Source: Beaufortia kweichowensis (taxonomy: Eukaryota; Chordata; Actinopteri; Cypriniformes; Gastromyzontidae). From it: a stretch of 64,000 nucleotides of DNA. Location: positions 6,934,716 through 6,998,715 of the forward strand of contig CM032808.1 in the NCBI GenBank assembly GCA_019155185.1. The letters run 5' to 3'. Position numbers and translations under genes: made by a program. A model generated the notes under the pieces. It did not search any database. It saw only the letters and a program-made list of their open reading frames with translations, and was not told where the DNA came from. How positions within the stretch are numbered: the stretch's first letter is position 1; each line of letters starts with the position of its first letter. This document shows, one piece after another, positions 1-10,724 of the stretch.

Positions 1-1204
1 TATCAATTCAATTTGTAAACTGCTAATAGTTTTGCATTATAGTTAAAGGGGTATCATACACTTTTCTGCCGATCTCATGTTAATCTTATATTACCTATAG
101 AGCAGTATAGCATCATTGATATCTCTGAAATGTCTTCCGTTTACTATATTCATAAAAGAAAGATACAGCTGTACGATTCTTTCCGGAAACAGCCGAGCTC
201 CTGGGGGCGTGTCGTGGGGCGTGCAGAGCTGAGACACAAGCACCCGAAGCTCTCATGATATCGCAGCAAGCTACGGCATTAATACAAATAAAACAGAACT
301 TTTGTCTTAAAACAAGTATAGCCAACATTCGGATCCAGTCATACATATTTGACCCAGAATCAGAATCCAGATGTGACGTTAAACAGCAAAAAAAATCGCA
401 TCAACGACTACAGCAGGACGTATCTGTGTGGAGGTTAGCTAAACAAATACAATTACACGCACGCATCACAACATCGCGTTATTCCTGGATAACGTTTGCT
501 TTTCTTTCGTGTTGTTTACATTATATTCACTTACGCACCGACTGTCAACAAAACAGACTTTTGGCTTTTTACTTACCGGCCATGACCGTGTGTAACACGA
601 GCATCCAACTCTTTAACATAATGTAAATAAGTAAGAATGCATAAAATAGCATAATACCCCCCTTAATATGATAGTTTAAGCATGTTACTCTTATTGGAAG
701 TGACAACGGTCCCACCTACCGGTTGGACATGGTAGTGTTCAACAGGTGGCTAAAATGCCAGCTAGCTGTAGTAAACTGAACAGTAAACTGTGGTCATTTG
801 CCACAGTCAGCACTCATTCATTTTCTTTATTGACAGACTACTGGACGAACAAAATGAAAGTCAATAAACTTTATTTTATTTATGAAATAAATTGTGTGAA
901 TCTTCAAAAACACAATGCATCATATTTTGTAAGAAATAATTTACTAATAATTTACTAATTTTACACAAAAGTGCATGCACACCTACATTTCCCAAATACT
1001 GTTCTTTAGATATACAAGTACATGTAAAATTCTATCTGCCAATCTTATTCTTTTGTTTAAAGTACAAATTCTGAAAAAAATGGTTAACTTCATTTGCCCA
1101 TAGCCATACATTTAGAAAATCAAACATCTGTCCTGATCATTTCAATAACTTCCAATAACACACATTTACCATCTCCAAACTCTAAAAACAATATACATTT
1201 TGTG
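1..1204. other. Intergenic left flank, 3' side of the first IFIT gene
   Basis: I see no supportable gene here. Short open frames exist but none resembles a known protein or keeps codon structure. An AATAAA signal on the minus strand (forward tttatt at 870-875, in a run of similar hexamers) lies about 330 bases beyond the stop of the minus-strand IFIT gene. It is a plausible polyadenylation signal, so roughly 870-1204 is probably its 3' untranslated region. Confidence 0.5.
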
Positions 1205-3063
1205 CTAATCCTTATTGCATGTAGATTCCAGAAGGTATGTGCAGGCTTCTGCAGTGGACTGTGTCTCACCTGTTACCTGCTTCATAAATTCAAGTATCCC
1301 TAAAGCCTCGGTGTCATTTCTGTTATTAGATAAACGCCTTTCAGCAATCTGCCTCAGTTTCTTTGCACTCTTAATGCTATAGTGTGTGTTGGGGGCCAGA
1401 TTGATACATCTCATGTAGTAGTAAACAGCCATTTGCTGACATCTTTTTTTGTATAGCTGGAACCCCCCGTAATGAAAGTAAATTGCTTGCCGATCTTCAG
1501 TTTTCTCTAAAGCTGCGGATAAGACCGTTTGATATACTTCATCAGCGCGAACGATTTGTCCATCCTCACTGTAGAGAAGTGCCAGCTCTGTCATTGCACA
1601 TGTGAAGCCACTCTTCAGAGTGATAGCTTTCTCAAGATGAGATATGCATAATTTATGAAATTCCTGACTCTTACTGTGTGTGTGTAATTTTTGTTTTTTC
1701 TTTTTGTAACAGAGAGCTAACTGATGGTGTATGAAAGCTGAATTTGGAGTAACATCCAATGCTCTTTTCAACAGGCCAATGGACCTGTTTATGTCCCCAT
1801 AGTTTCTCAGGAATTTCCCCACATACCGAATCACATGTGGACTATCTGGAGACATTTCAAGAGCCCTTTCCACCAGTTCCTCAGCCTCATCAAACAGCTT
1901 CAGCTCAGCAAGTTTCAGGGCTAAAAGAAGCTTTAGTTGATCATTATCTGGGTTTGTTTCTATCGCCCGTCTGAGTTGTTGAATTACAGATGAAGCAGCA
2001 CGTTTAGTTTCTGTTCTGTATAGTAAAATGGCATAACCAGCATTCCACTCACCATCATCTGGCTCCAGCTCTAATGCCTTCCTGAAACACTTCTTAGCTT
2101 TGCCATAGTATTTGCGGGAAAATTTAAACAAGGCCCAGGCCTTCTCACCAACCACATAAGGATGAAGGGATACAGTTTTGTTTTTTTCTTTGATCTTCTT
2201 CAGTTTTTCCAGGTAACTTTTGCATTCAGCATACCGTTTCATGTGATAGTGTAACCAGGCAAAATTTCCATAAGTGACAATGAGCTTCTCATCGCAATTG
2301 TCCACATAATATTCTGTAGTGAGCTCAGCAGATTTCTCCAAGGTTTTTAGGGCTTCCTCGTTAGACCCCAAAAGATACTTGACATATGCCAAAGAATTAT
2401 AAGTGCGTGCGGCCCCTGCCTTCTCCCCCAGCTTTAAGTCTAGGTTTTCCTCCAGTTTAATTAAATGATCTGTGATGTTTGTATGTTCTTTTTTCATATT
2501 CCATGTGAAGTGACATTCCAGCTGAGCCAGCTCTGTATTGAGAGATGTATCCTCTGTACAACTGCATTAAATAAAAAGCTATAATGAAAATTATGTTAAG
2601 GATTATGAAATGTATGATTCACTAAAATCACTGAAATTTAGAGATAAATATATTTGTTTAAAATATATATTTTTTATGATCTGATGGAATAAAGTTGTGA
2701 ATCAACAGGAACAAACTAAGAAAATACACACATTGAGTAAAAGTGTTGACATAAGATTTGGTGCTAACTATGGTTAAAATGAAAACAGGCTTCGTTCGAA
2801 ACATCTCGGATTTAGGATATTTCCTACTTCAACCTTAACAGTGCTCTTTAATATTACTAAACACTTTTAATGTTTTAATGTTAGTAAATCCTTACTAAAT
2901 AGTTTCAATGTTACTAACCCAGACGTTCTCTCTTGGTTTGAGGAGGAAAATATCCTAAATCCGAGTTTTCTGTAACGCAGAATGTTTTCCGCCGAAGCGC
3001 TTTCGATTCCCGTCAATAGACCAAGACAAACAAACGTTCAACAGTAAACGAAACCTACCTCAT
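1205..3063 (-). CDS. IFIT family protein (IFIT-a), interferon-induced TPR protein, 453 aa
   Basis: Two exons: coding bases 3063-3059 (ATGAG, donor GTAGGT) and 2561-1205 (acceptor TGCAG), joining in frame to 453 residues. Known IFITs are cytosolic helical TPR proteins made after interferon; several bind viral RNA 5' ends and block translation. The family N-terminal signature is visible (LNTELAQLECHFTWN, about residues 9-23), followed by TPR-type helices with CFRKALELEPDD (160-171) and NAGYAILLYR (175-184), then further repeats to the end. It is shorter than IFIT-b (480 aa), with a short divergent C terminus (EACTYLLES). A start at the internal ATG at 2497 is possible, but it would remove the conserved LECHFTW motif. 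TATAAA lies at 3115-3110. I found no canonical ISRE within 160 bases upstream; a hAT-type element lies just beyond. Which of the fish ifit numbers it corresponds to cannot be told by eye. Confidence 0.93.
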
Positions 3064-3109
3064 CTTTTGCGTGACCTACAAACCTTTAAATTCTTTTAAA
3101 GTCATTTAA

Positions 3110-3115
3110 TTTATA
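3110..3115 (-). promoter_or_regulatory. Candidate TATA box of IFIT-a
   Basis: TATAAA on the minus strand, 47 bases upstream of the exon 1 ATG. It is the only good TATA match close to the start. The local sequence is AT-rich, so it could be a chance match. Confidence 0.4.
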
Positions 3116-3223
3116 AAACAAAATAAATAATTATCTAAAACCAAGAAGACAATCGAGACCATCAATACATGTATCTGCTCTCATCTGGGCAACGTCATCT
3201 GAGGAACGTGAGCATGCGTACAG

Positions 3224-3645
3224 TAGTGATGGGTCGTTCTTGAACGATTCGTTCATTTTTAACGAATCTTTAATGTGACTCGAAAAGAACGAGTCGTCTC
3301 CGGGAGTGATTCGTTCAGTCGCGCATGCGCAACATCCTATAGGTTCTGTACTGGAATTAGTTCACCTGTTTCGAGTCTTCGGGTTTGAGTCGTTCGTTCA
3401 TGAGATAATCAAGACCCAGATAAACGATGAATTAAGCTTTTCTGTTTCTTATAGCATTATAGTTTGTATTGTTTGTAGTGTGATCAACGTTTGCATAAGT
3501 AGTAGATGTGTTAGGGAAGTAGCACGTAACATTTTAATTATATTTTGCTAAAATGAACGAAATGACTCGAAAAAAGATTCGTTCATTTTGCTGAACGAGA
3601 CTCAAAGGTCCGAGTCAGTAAAATGATCCGAACTTCCCATCACCA
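3224..3645. mobile_element. Non-autonomous hAT-type MITE, 422 bp, with target-site duplication
   Basis: The ends are inverted repeats: TAGTGATGGG at the left, and CCCATCACCA at the right (reverse complement TGGTGATGGG). They are flanked by an 8-bp duplication with one mismatch, gcgtacag (3216-3223) and gtgtacag (3646-3653). An 8-bp duplication and these termini are typical of hAT transposons. The interior is full of short palindromic gaacga/tcgttc blocks. The open frame 3306-3551 shows no transposase motif, so I take the element to be non-autonomous. It lies about 160 bases upstream of the IFIT-a start exon. Confidence 0.8.
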
Positions 3646-3653
3646 GTGTACAG

Positions 3654-4405
3654 TTCCAACATTTAAAGGGGCAGATACACGAGACTTCTGCTTCCTGTAT
3701 ATGTACGTCATTCTCTACATTCAATTACGTAATGATATGCACACTCATTTTAGCGTTATTCCTTCATATAAACCTTGTTTTAGTGATATATAGTTTATAT
3801 ACTGCAACAGTAGGTCTTAGTTAATGTTGTCTTATAATGCTTTAAAAAATATGTGTTTGCTTTCCAAATTTCCAAACTGCCTTCCAGTTGAAGCCACCCA
3901 GATATCACCTCTATACCCTTGACTTTATTTTGCTATCAAGCTAACGTTTAAACATAAATGAAAGGAGAAAGTTTTAGTTTGATAGGGCAAGTCATACCAA
4001 TTATCTTTAATCATTTTACTGCCTCACTATATATTAATACACACATTTAATGTTCTTGTTTTTTTATTTCTGTTATAAGAAGTTACAACAGATTCAATAA
4101 AATATTATCAGTTTATTTGCTTTTGAATAAAGTGTAAGACTTTCTAAATAGTGTCAAATATTTAAGTTACATTTTCAGTCTGACAGAAAAAAGACACAAG
4201 AAAAAACTAACCCAGAAAATTTCCATAGCAATAATGATACGTGCTTTACAATAATCTTAAATATAATGCAATATTATACACACACTATATTTTTATATTC
4301 TTATAATAATATAAATACAATACTTATAATATACAAGTGAAGGTAGCTTAATAACATGCTGATACAGAAGTCAACGACTATGTAAACATGCATAATGTCA
4401 TAGCT
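3654..4405. other. Intergenic between IFIT-a and IFIT-b
   Basis: AT-rich with no gene visible. The right part probably includes the 3' untranslated region of the minus-strand IFIT-b: AATAAA signals on the minus strand are at 4112-4117 and 4063-4068, about 290-340 bases past its stop codon. Confidence 0.4.
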
Positions 4406-6300
4406 TTACTGTATAGACAGTCTGAGAGCACAGAGGTTACTGAGATATTCATCACTGTCTACATAACTCAAAGCTGTCTCATAGCACTCAATGGCTTGAC
4501 GTTTCTCTCCATTTTCTTCGTGAAGGAACCCTAGTATCCCATAAGCCTCTCCGTCCTGTGGGTTCCTCTGAATGCGTTTCTCTGCAATCGTTTTCAATTT
4601 GTGATTACTTATCTTCCCTTGATATGAACCTGGGTTTATCTTCAGGCATTTCTTGAAGTACTCGATACCCAAAGCTTCACATCTGTTGCAGTACAACTGG
4701 AAGTCAGCATAATGAAAATAGATGAGATACAGACTCTCATTTTTCTCTTTGGCTGTTTTTAAAGTCAACTGAAACAACTCTTCAGCCCGTGAAATGTCAC
4801 GATTTTCTCCATAATGAAGAGCCAGTTCACTCATCGCAGCAGTAAAGCAGGGTAATTGAGCTGTAGCCATTTCTAAATGGTAGATGATCTGACCACGAAT
4901 CTGTTGAACTCTGGATTCTCTGGCATGGTGATTTCCCTCCTGCAGCAGTTGGATTTTCTTCCTTTTATAGCAGAGGGCTAACTGATGATGTATGAAACTT
5001 GAATCAGGTGACTGTTCAAGTGCTTTTTTCAACAAATCAATAGACCTGTCCACACATCCTATTTTCCTGAAGAATTTTCCAACATACCGCATGACATGTG
5101 GGTGATCTGAAGATCTTTCTAAAGCTTCCTTCAACAGTCTTTCAGCTTCTTCGTGCTTCTTGTAAATGTTCAGTCGCATAGCCAGCAGAACCTTTAGAAC
5201 ATCATCATCAGGACTTGTTTCAATGGCCCGTCTCAGTTGCTTGATTGCAGGTGAACTATCGACAGTGAATTTCTCGTATTCTGTCCGATACAGAGCAATG
5301 GCATAACCAGTGTTCCACTCCCCATTTTCTGGTACCAGTTCTAAAGCCTTCTTAAAACATTCTTTGGCTCTGTCGTAATACTTGCGAGAAAATTTAAGAA
5401 AGGTCCACCCCTTCTCACCAAGCACCTCTGGAACAGATGAAGACTCACATGAAATGTTTTCATTTATCTTCTGGAGTTTCTGCAGGTAACTTTCACACTC
5501 CGTATAATTCTTCATGTGGTAGTTTAACCAGGCAAGGTTGCCATAGGTGACAATGAGAGTTTTGTGTAATTCTTCCTCGTGACACTCTGCGTAAAGTTTC
5601 ACAGATGTCATGAGATTGTTATGTGCCTCTTCTTGAAACCCCTGAAGGAATTTGACATATCCCAAAGCACAGTATGTTTGTGCCAGTCTTTCTTTTTTAT
5701 CAGGATCCAAGTTAAGCTGTTCTTTTAGCCGATTGAGAACATCAGGTAGATTTATGTCATCTTTTATCAGAGCCCAGGTAAAGTGACATTCCAGCTGGTG
5801 AAGATTTCTTCTTAAAACTGTGTCATTATCGAGGCTGGTAAGGAAGGTTTGGGAAAAGAAATGGCAATTATTTACAGTTAATTATTGATTATTTCCCAGA
5901 ATAAGCATTATTGTAGCATTAAAATGCAATAATGTAATATTACATTTAAATGTAAAATTTGCTAGTTTATATATGATGTAAAGTAGCCCTTCAGATTGAG
6001 ATAAGGAGAGGATGCAAAAAATCGCGAAGGAGATGTTTATTTGTGAAATACGATTAGGTAATATTAGATGAACATACTCATCAAGAATTTCCATTTGAAA
6101 TGTTATTTTTACTTTCTTGTCATTATTTATTATTAAAAATGTTTAAATATACATTTACATACATATGTATACTGTACAGTATGTGTTACGTTTACTATTA
6201 AATGAAATACTGTATATCCTAAAACTTTGTACAGCAATAGGTGTTTAACTTAAATTAAATTGGATAAGTTGTTATCAAACACTTACCTCATGTTGGACAT
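4406..6300 (-). CDS. IFIT family protein (IFIT-b), interferon-induced TPR protein, 480 aa
   Basis: Two exons: 6300-6287 (14 coding bases, MSNM plus a split codon, donor GTAAGT) and 5834-4406 (acceptor ACCAG), joining in frame to 480 residues, the usual IFIT length (human members 472-490). The reading frame is open upstream to LHQLECHFTW, so an ORF beginning at 5710 is truncated. The same TPR core as IFIT-a is seen: CFKKALEL then NTGYAIALYR (about 179-188), and a canonical C-terminal repeat (AIECYETALSYVDSDEY). It is close kin to IFIT-a and probably a tandem duplicate. The promoter carries a perfect-looking ISRE and TATA box, so interferon/IRF induction is expected. Expected role: cytosolic antiviral RNA-binding or scaffold protein. 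A second in-frame ATG three codons in (ATG-AG, as in the neighbours) may be the ancestral start. Confidence 0.94.
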
Positions 6301-6355
6301 CTGTATGATAAATGTTCTAGAAGCTGTTTGATATGAAAGATGGTGCAGGCAGTGA

Positions 6356-6409
6356 TTTTATATCCACACCCAGCGATGGGAGGGTCAGACTCAGAATGGA
6401 AACTGAAAG
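6356..6409 (-). promoter_or_regulatory. IFIT-b core promoter: ISRE plus TATA box
   Basis: TATAAAA reads on the minus strand at 6362-6356, about 56 bases before the ATG. GGAAACTGAAAG at 6398-6409 fits the ISRE consensus GAAANNGAAA bound by ISGF3 and IRFs, and lies about 36 bases upstream of the TATA box. This compact layout is the classical interferon-stimulated gene promoter arrangement. Confidence 0.85.
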
Positions 6410-6410
6410 C

Positions 6411-7168
6411 TGGCAAAAGAGCAAGAAAAAGAGCTGGAGAGATGTTGCCTAAGGCTAGTAAATATTTAAAGGTTTCCTACACATGCTAAAGAGATACTTA
6501 TAAATGTTTAATGACACTAGCAAACCATTTTCCTTCAAATGCCATAAAGAAGATGGACTCTTATTCATATACATCCTTTTTATTATCATATTTAATCAAT
6601 TAACAAACTATTCATACGTTTTTAATACATTTTGCTTAAAAGCCATTTCATGCCACTCTGCTACAAATTATGTAAATAATTAAAACTTATTTTATTCATA
6701 TACAGTACATTATATTTATTATGATTTTTATTGAATAAAAAAACCCTTTTTCTTTCCTCTACAGGTACTTATCTAGCACTGTAAAACATTGTAAACTTAG
6801 GAAAGCACCTCTTCATACTATTGTTGCCTTTTTTGATTTGTCACTTTGGATAAAAGCGTCAGCTAAATGCCAAAATGTAAATGCAAATTTAATATATTTA
6901 CAATTCATATATTTAATCTAATAGATTATATATACATTTAATATTTATCGTATATATAATATATTTAATTAATTAACAAACTATTATGAATTTTTTAGTT
7001 TTCTGGAAGCTAATTTATGCTACCTTGATTAGTAGAAAATAAAAATGCATGCAATGTAACACAATAAAAATTAGGATCTTTTCTTAACAGCAGGCGTGAT
7101 GTTTTTTCTAGAAGTCAGTACTAATAATAGCAAGTGTTCTGCTAAATGTACAGTGTGTTAGTAAGAGT
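6411..7168. other. Intergenic between IFIT-b and IFIT-c, with a SINE tail
   Basis: AT-rich, no gene. 6838-6890 contains a SINE-type 3' tail (ggataaaagcgtcagctaaa followed by atgtaaatgcaaat), also seen at 14521-14568 and, in opposite orientation, at 34037-34103. The right-hand end probably includes the IFIT-c 3' untranslated region. Confidence 0.5.
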
Positions 7169-9749
7169 TTAGTTAGGATTCAGCTTCAGTCCCTTGGCAA
7201 AGGTTTTGGAAAGATCATCAGCATCTGCCTGTGTCTCCTGCTTATCTTCAGACAATACAAAGGCCAAAATCTCAGATGCTTCTTTGACTTTGTACTTGGT
7301 GTTGATATGTTTCTCCGCAATCTGTCTGAGCTTCTTGCCAGCTTGTTTCTTGTCAAAACTGTCTATGGGAATCTTGTATGCTATCTTGAACTGACAGATT
7401 GCTTTGTCATCATCCTTTCTCTTGTAGAGCAGAAACACACCGTAAGATCTGTGACAGTGCTGCTTTTCATAATCACTGAGGGACGTGTCATTTATCAGGC
7501 TGGCAAAGATCTTCTCTGCCTCTCCAAGTTGCCGGTTGTCCCCGTAGGCTTCTGCTAAATTGACTTTGGCATAAATATTGGTAGGCTTTAGCTCTACAGC
7601 CTTTGAAAAGTGCTGGATACACTCGGCTGCCTTAGCAGCTATTTGAGCAGCGGGAAGACGTCTCCCAGGCCCCCTCTGTCCAAACATCTGAATGAGAAGC
7701 TGTTTATGGCAAAGGCCGATTTGATGATGCAGAAAGTTGGAGTTTGGAGCCAACTCTACTGCTCTCTCAAGAAAAGATAGTGATTCTTTAATGGAGCCCT
7801 CTGCTCTGAAGTATTTAGCCACATATCTGGTCACCTGGGGGACATCAGGGGACAGCCTGAGGGCCTCCTTTATAAGCTTCTGGGCTTCCTGTCTCTTTAA
7901 ACTTTGGATTTTCAGAGCCAAAAGCACCATGATCTCACTACTTGTGGGTTCCAGGCTGAGAGCCTTTCTGAGCTGTGTGACGGTTTCACTGTCTTCTGCA
8001 CCGACTGGCCTCTCTTTGTTCATACCTTCTATTCTGTAAAGCACTATTGCATAGCCCACGTTACACGACGCGTTGTCTGGTTGGGCTTCGAGGGCCTTGC
8101 AGAAACTTTCCTTTGCTTGCTCATAAAATAAACCCCCAAGCCTCAGAAAGCTCCACGCTTTCTCACCATACACTGCGGGCAGGCTGCACGAGTAATCCGA
8201 CGAACCTGGTATTTCTCCGCATATACTTTTCACCTTGCTCAGATATTTTTCCATATCGTCAAAGTTCTGTAAGTAATAGTGTACCCACGCAAAGCTGGAG
8301 AATGTCACCAGGTAGTCGCCATCTTTCTTTTGATTATCTTTTCTCAATGCTGACTCGGCCTTTTGAAGGTAATCCAGTGCTTTCTCTGTTTTATCTTCTA
8401 AATGGCTGATAAAAGCCAGGATGTTGAAACATGTGGCATGATACATTTGTGGGCAAAATTGTATCCTGTTAAGGAGTTTGCTTGGCAACATGTTAAAATC
8501 TCTTATGTCGGATTTTTCCACCTGCCATGTAAAAAGACATTCTAGCTGGCCAAGTTTAGCCTCCATATCTTTGTTGCTGGAGACATGAGGAAAAAAGATA
8601 ATAGTTGGGTGTTGTTAACATCTGTGCATCTTAATAAACAAAATATAATAAAATAGTATACATACATGCATGCATGCATATAAACAAGATTTAACATAAT
8701 GATTATAAAATGGTTAATCTCACTTTAATCTGCAAATTACACACATATTAAGGCGTGCAGTAAAACGACCACAAATGTATTATTTAAACGTGTGCAAGTT
8801 ATATATGTATATAAATTATATATGTAGGCCTATGTGCAGGCGCGGCTCGTCTGTATGGGCAGGTGGGGCAGAGCCCCACCAAGATATTCAGCCACTTGAA
8901 AACATAGATCTCTATATAAACTGGACCAGTCCTAATTAACCGTTAACTCAAAAATGTTCATCCTTATTCTGAAAACATTTTAGACTGTTATAAGTCATAA
9001 AGTGAGGTGGATATGTTAAAATTTCATCGCATTGCTTCAGGTTTGATAAGCGGGGCAGAGGGTCTCTCTGCCCTCCCGAGCTCAACAGCGCCACACATTT
9101 TTACATCAAATGTAAATTTGTGGTGAAAAAAGGAACTGCAGCGCGCTCTAGTTGAGAGCCATATGGGCAGATTTGAGACCCGCCCCACTTGAACGTAGTT
9201 CCGGACAATATTATTAATCCGCGTCAGCAAAGTGTATATGAGTCAGTTAAGCGAACGCGTCAGACGGTGAAGATAGCGAGTAGTACAGATCATTCTGCGT
9301 GTAATAGTGTCGAGTTTCTGTTGCAGAACTCGTTTGAAAGATTGTCAATTAATGATAAATTAGCGATTAAACAGCTTGGCCATGACAAACAACAATAATA
9401 AACAAATAAACAAAAACGATTAAAAAAACGATTTGTTCATGTAAATAGTTCGTTTGTTTGTTTTGTTAAATAACCCAGTTCCCTGTGCATTCATGGATAG
9501 CTTACGACCCAGAAACTGCCCCTCCAAAATTTTTGGTCAGAAGCCGCTACTGCCTATGTGTAAATTATTGAAAGATGTAAACAAGTATATGTATAACGTT
9601 TTACTGTTAATCGGTGAGTGTTTAGACGAGTTTGTGTGAGACTAGTGGCAAACAAACAGTAGATATAGCCTACGCAAGCAAAACATTAAAATATGTCTGG
9701 TTATTTATAAAAAACAAAAGGATTTACACATCGACTACTCTTACCTCAT
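7169..9749 (-). CDS. IFIT family protein (IFIT-c), interferon-induced TPR protein, 470 aa
   Basis: Two exons: 9749-9745 (ATGAG, donor GTAAGA) and 8576-7169 (acceptor CTCCAG), joining in the same phase as its neighbours to 470 residues. N terminus MSNKDMEAKLGQLECLFTW; TPR core SFCKALEAQPDN and GYAIVLYR (about 176-183); C terminus ...KTFAKGLKLNPN. It is more diverged from IFIT-a and IFIT-b than they are from each other (LECLFTW instead of LECHFTW, several insertions), suggesting an older duplicate with possibly different RNA or partner preference. The intron (8577-9744) is 1168 bases against about 450-500 in the neighbours, because a 716-bp hAT-type element sits in it. Two ISRE-like sites lie upstream. 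Expected role: cytosolic interferon-induced antiviral effector. An alternative start at 8566 would drop only five residues. Confidence 0.93.
8837..9552. mobile_element. hAT-type transposon remnant, 716 bp, perfect 8-bp target duplication
   Basis: Begins CAGGCGCGGCT and ends AGCCGCTACTG (reverse complement CAGTAGCGGCT), flanked by identical 8-mers cctatgtg at 8829-8836 and 9553-9560. These are hAT hallmarks. Plus-strand frame 9189-9398 contains a stretch ending SVEFLLQNSFERLSIND that recalls the N-terminal part of hAT/ZMYM-type transposases; this resemblance is from memory and not searched. No full transposase is present, so it is an internally deleted copy. It lies wholly within the IFIT-c intron. 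Confidence 0.85.
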
Positions 9750-9839
9750 TTTATAACCGCGAAAACGAGTAGTTTGCAGGGACGTTGACGTGCAGAATCT
9801 CTTTCTGACTTTTCTTTTCGCCTTTACATTCGATGTCAC

Positions 9840-9887
9840 GAAAACGAAACTTATAACCACCACCACAAATGGTTAAGTTTCGGTTTT
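9840..9887 (-). promoter_or_regulatory. IFIT-c promoter: two ISRE-like sites
   Basis: GAAAACGAAACT (9840-9851, forward strand) is a full ISRE match. AAAACCGAAACT (9887-9876, minus strand) is a near match with the first G replaced. A TATAA-like sequence (minus strand TTATAAG) adjoins the first. They lie 91-138 bases upstream of the start codon. ISREs act in either orientation. Confidence 0.75.
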
Positions 9888-10340
9888 GTGATAAATTAAT
9901 AATGATTTACTTGCTGTTTTGTTTCCCGTATGTCAGTTCATTACATGCCGTTTTGTAAGACGAATACATGCAAGAATAATATTAAAAGTACATCTTCATT
10001 TACACTCTAAAAATTTGTTTATAGGGTGTATAATACATGTTTTTAAATAAAAGTTATAATAACTGTTAACATTAGTTAATGCATAGTGAACAATTATAAA
10101 AATTACAAGGTTTAAAAATCAATAAATGCTGACAAACGATATTGTGCATTGTTTGGTCATGTTAGCTAATACATTTGTCCAGTTGTAAAGTGTAACCAGT
10201 GCATTTAAAATGTATATTTTATTTTTATTACTCTACGTTCCAATATCGACGCATGCGTTCCAACACGCAGGACCAGTTGCCTATTGTAACCGGAAGGTGG
10301 CAGTATTTGCTTTGGAACCGTCCTAACGATCGAGACACGT

Positions 10341-10366
10341 TGACGTCAGCCTTCAAGTGAATGAAG
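10341..10366 (+). other. Candidate untranslated first exon or start region with CRE site
   Basis: A perfect CRE (TGACGTCA, 10341-10348) is followed closely by a strong splice donor (ATGAAG, then GTGAGT from 10367) on the plus strand. The preceding 80 bases are GC-richer than their surroundings and contain CCGGAAG (ETS-like). This looks like a transcription start region. It could be an alternative upstream exon of ch25h, spliced to an acceptor such as the one ending at 10684, or a non-coding RNA. No protein evidence. Confidence 0.3.
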
Positions 10367-10724
10367 GTGAGTATGAATATTAAACCAAATATATCGTCCG
10401 GCAGAGAAACATTCTGCCATGCATGTTAGGCTGGAAAGCCAATATCACGTTAAACTGGACATATCATATTCATGTGGAACAAAGCACTGTGACTTTCTAT
10501 GTGAAATAATTAATTACACAGTGTAAATTATTTGAAAATTATAGTAAATGTTTTTAAATAAATAAATAAATAAATACTATTTGTATTGTATTATAGTTTC
10601 AATGTTTGCCTTTCGATTGGAGCATGTTAAGTTATAAATCTACTGTGATAAAAATCGTTAGTCACCTCTTTAACAATAAAATCAGGTGAAATCTCATTCT
10701 ACACACAGCCGCAGGAAAAACCCT

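Noticed and set aside
255..626. Open frame of 123 codons on the plus strand
   Set aside because: No family motif, low-complexity composition, no splice or promoter context.
3306..3551. Open frame inside the hAT element near IFIT-a
   Set aside because: Made of palindromic terminal sequence and AT-rich filler; no transposase motif.
7737..8409. Plus-strand frames opposite IFIT-c
   Set aside because: Shadows of the minus-strand IFIT coding exon.
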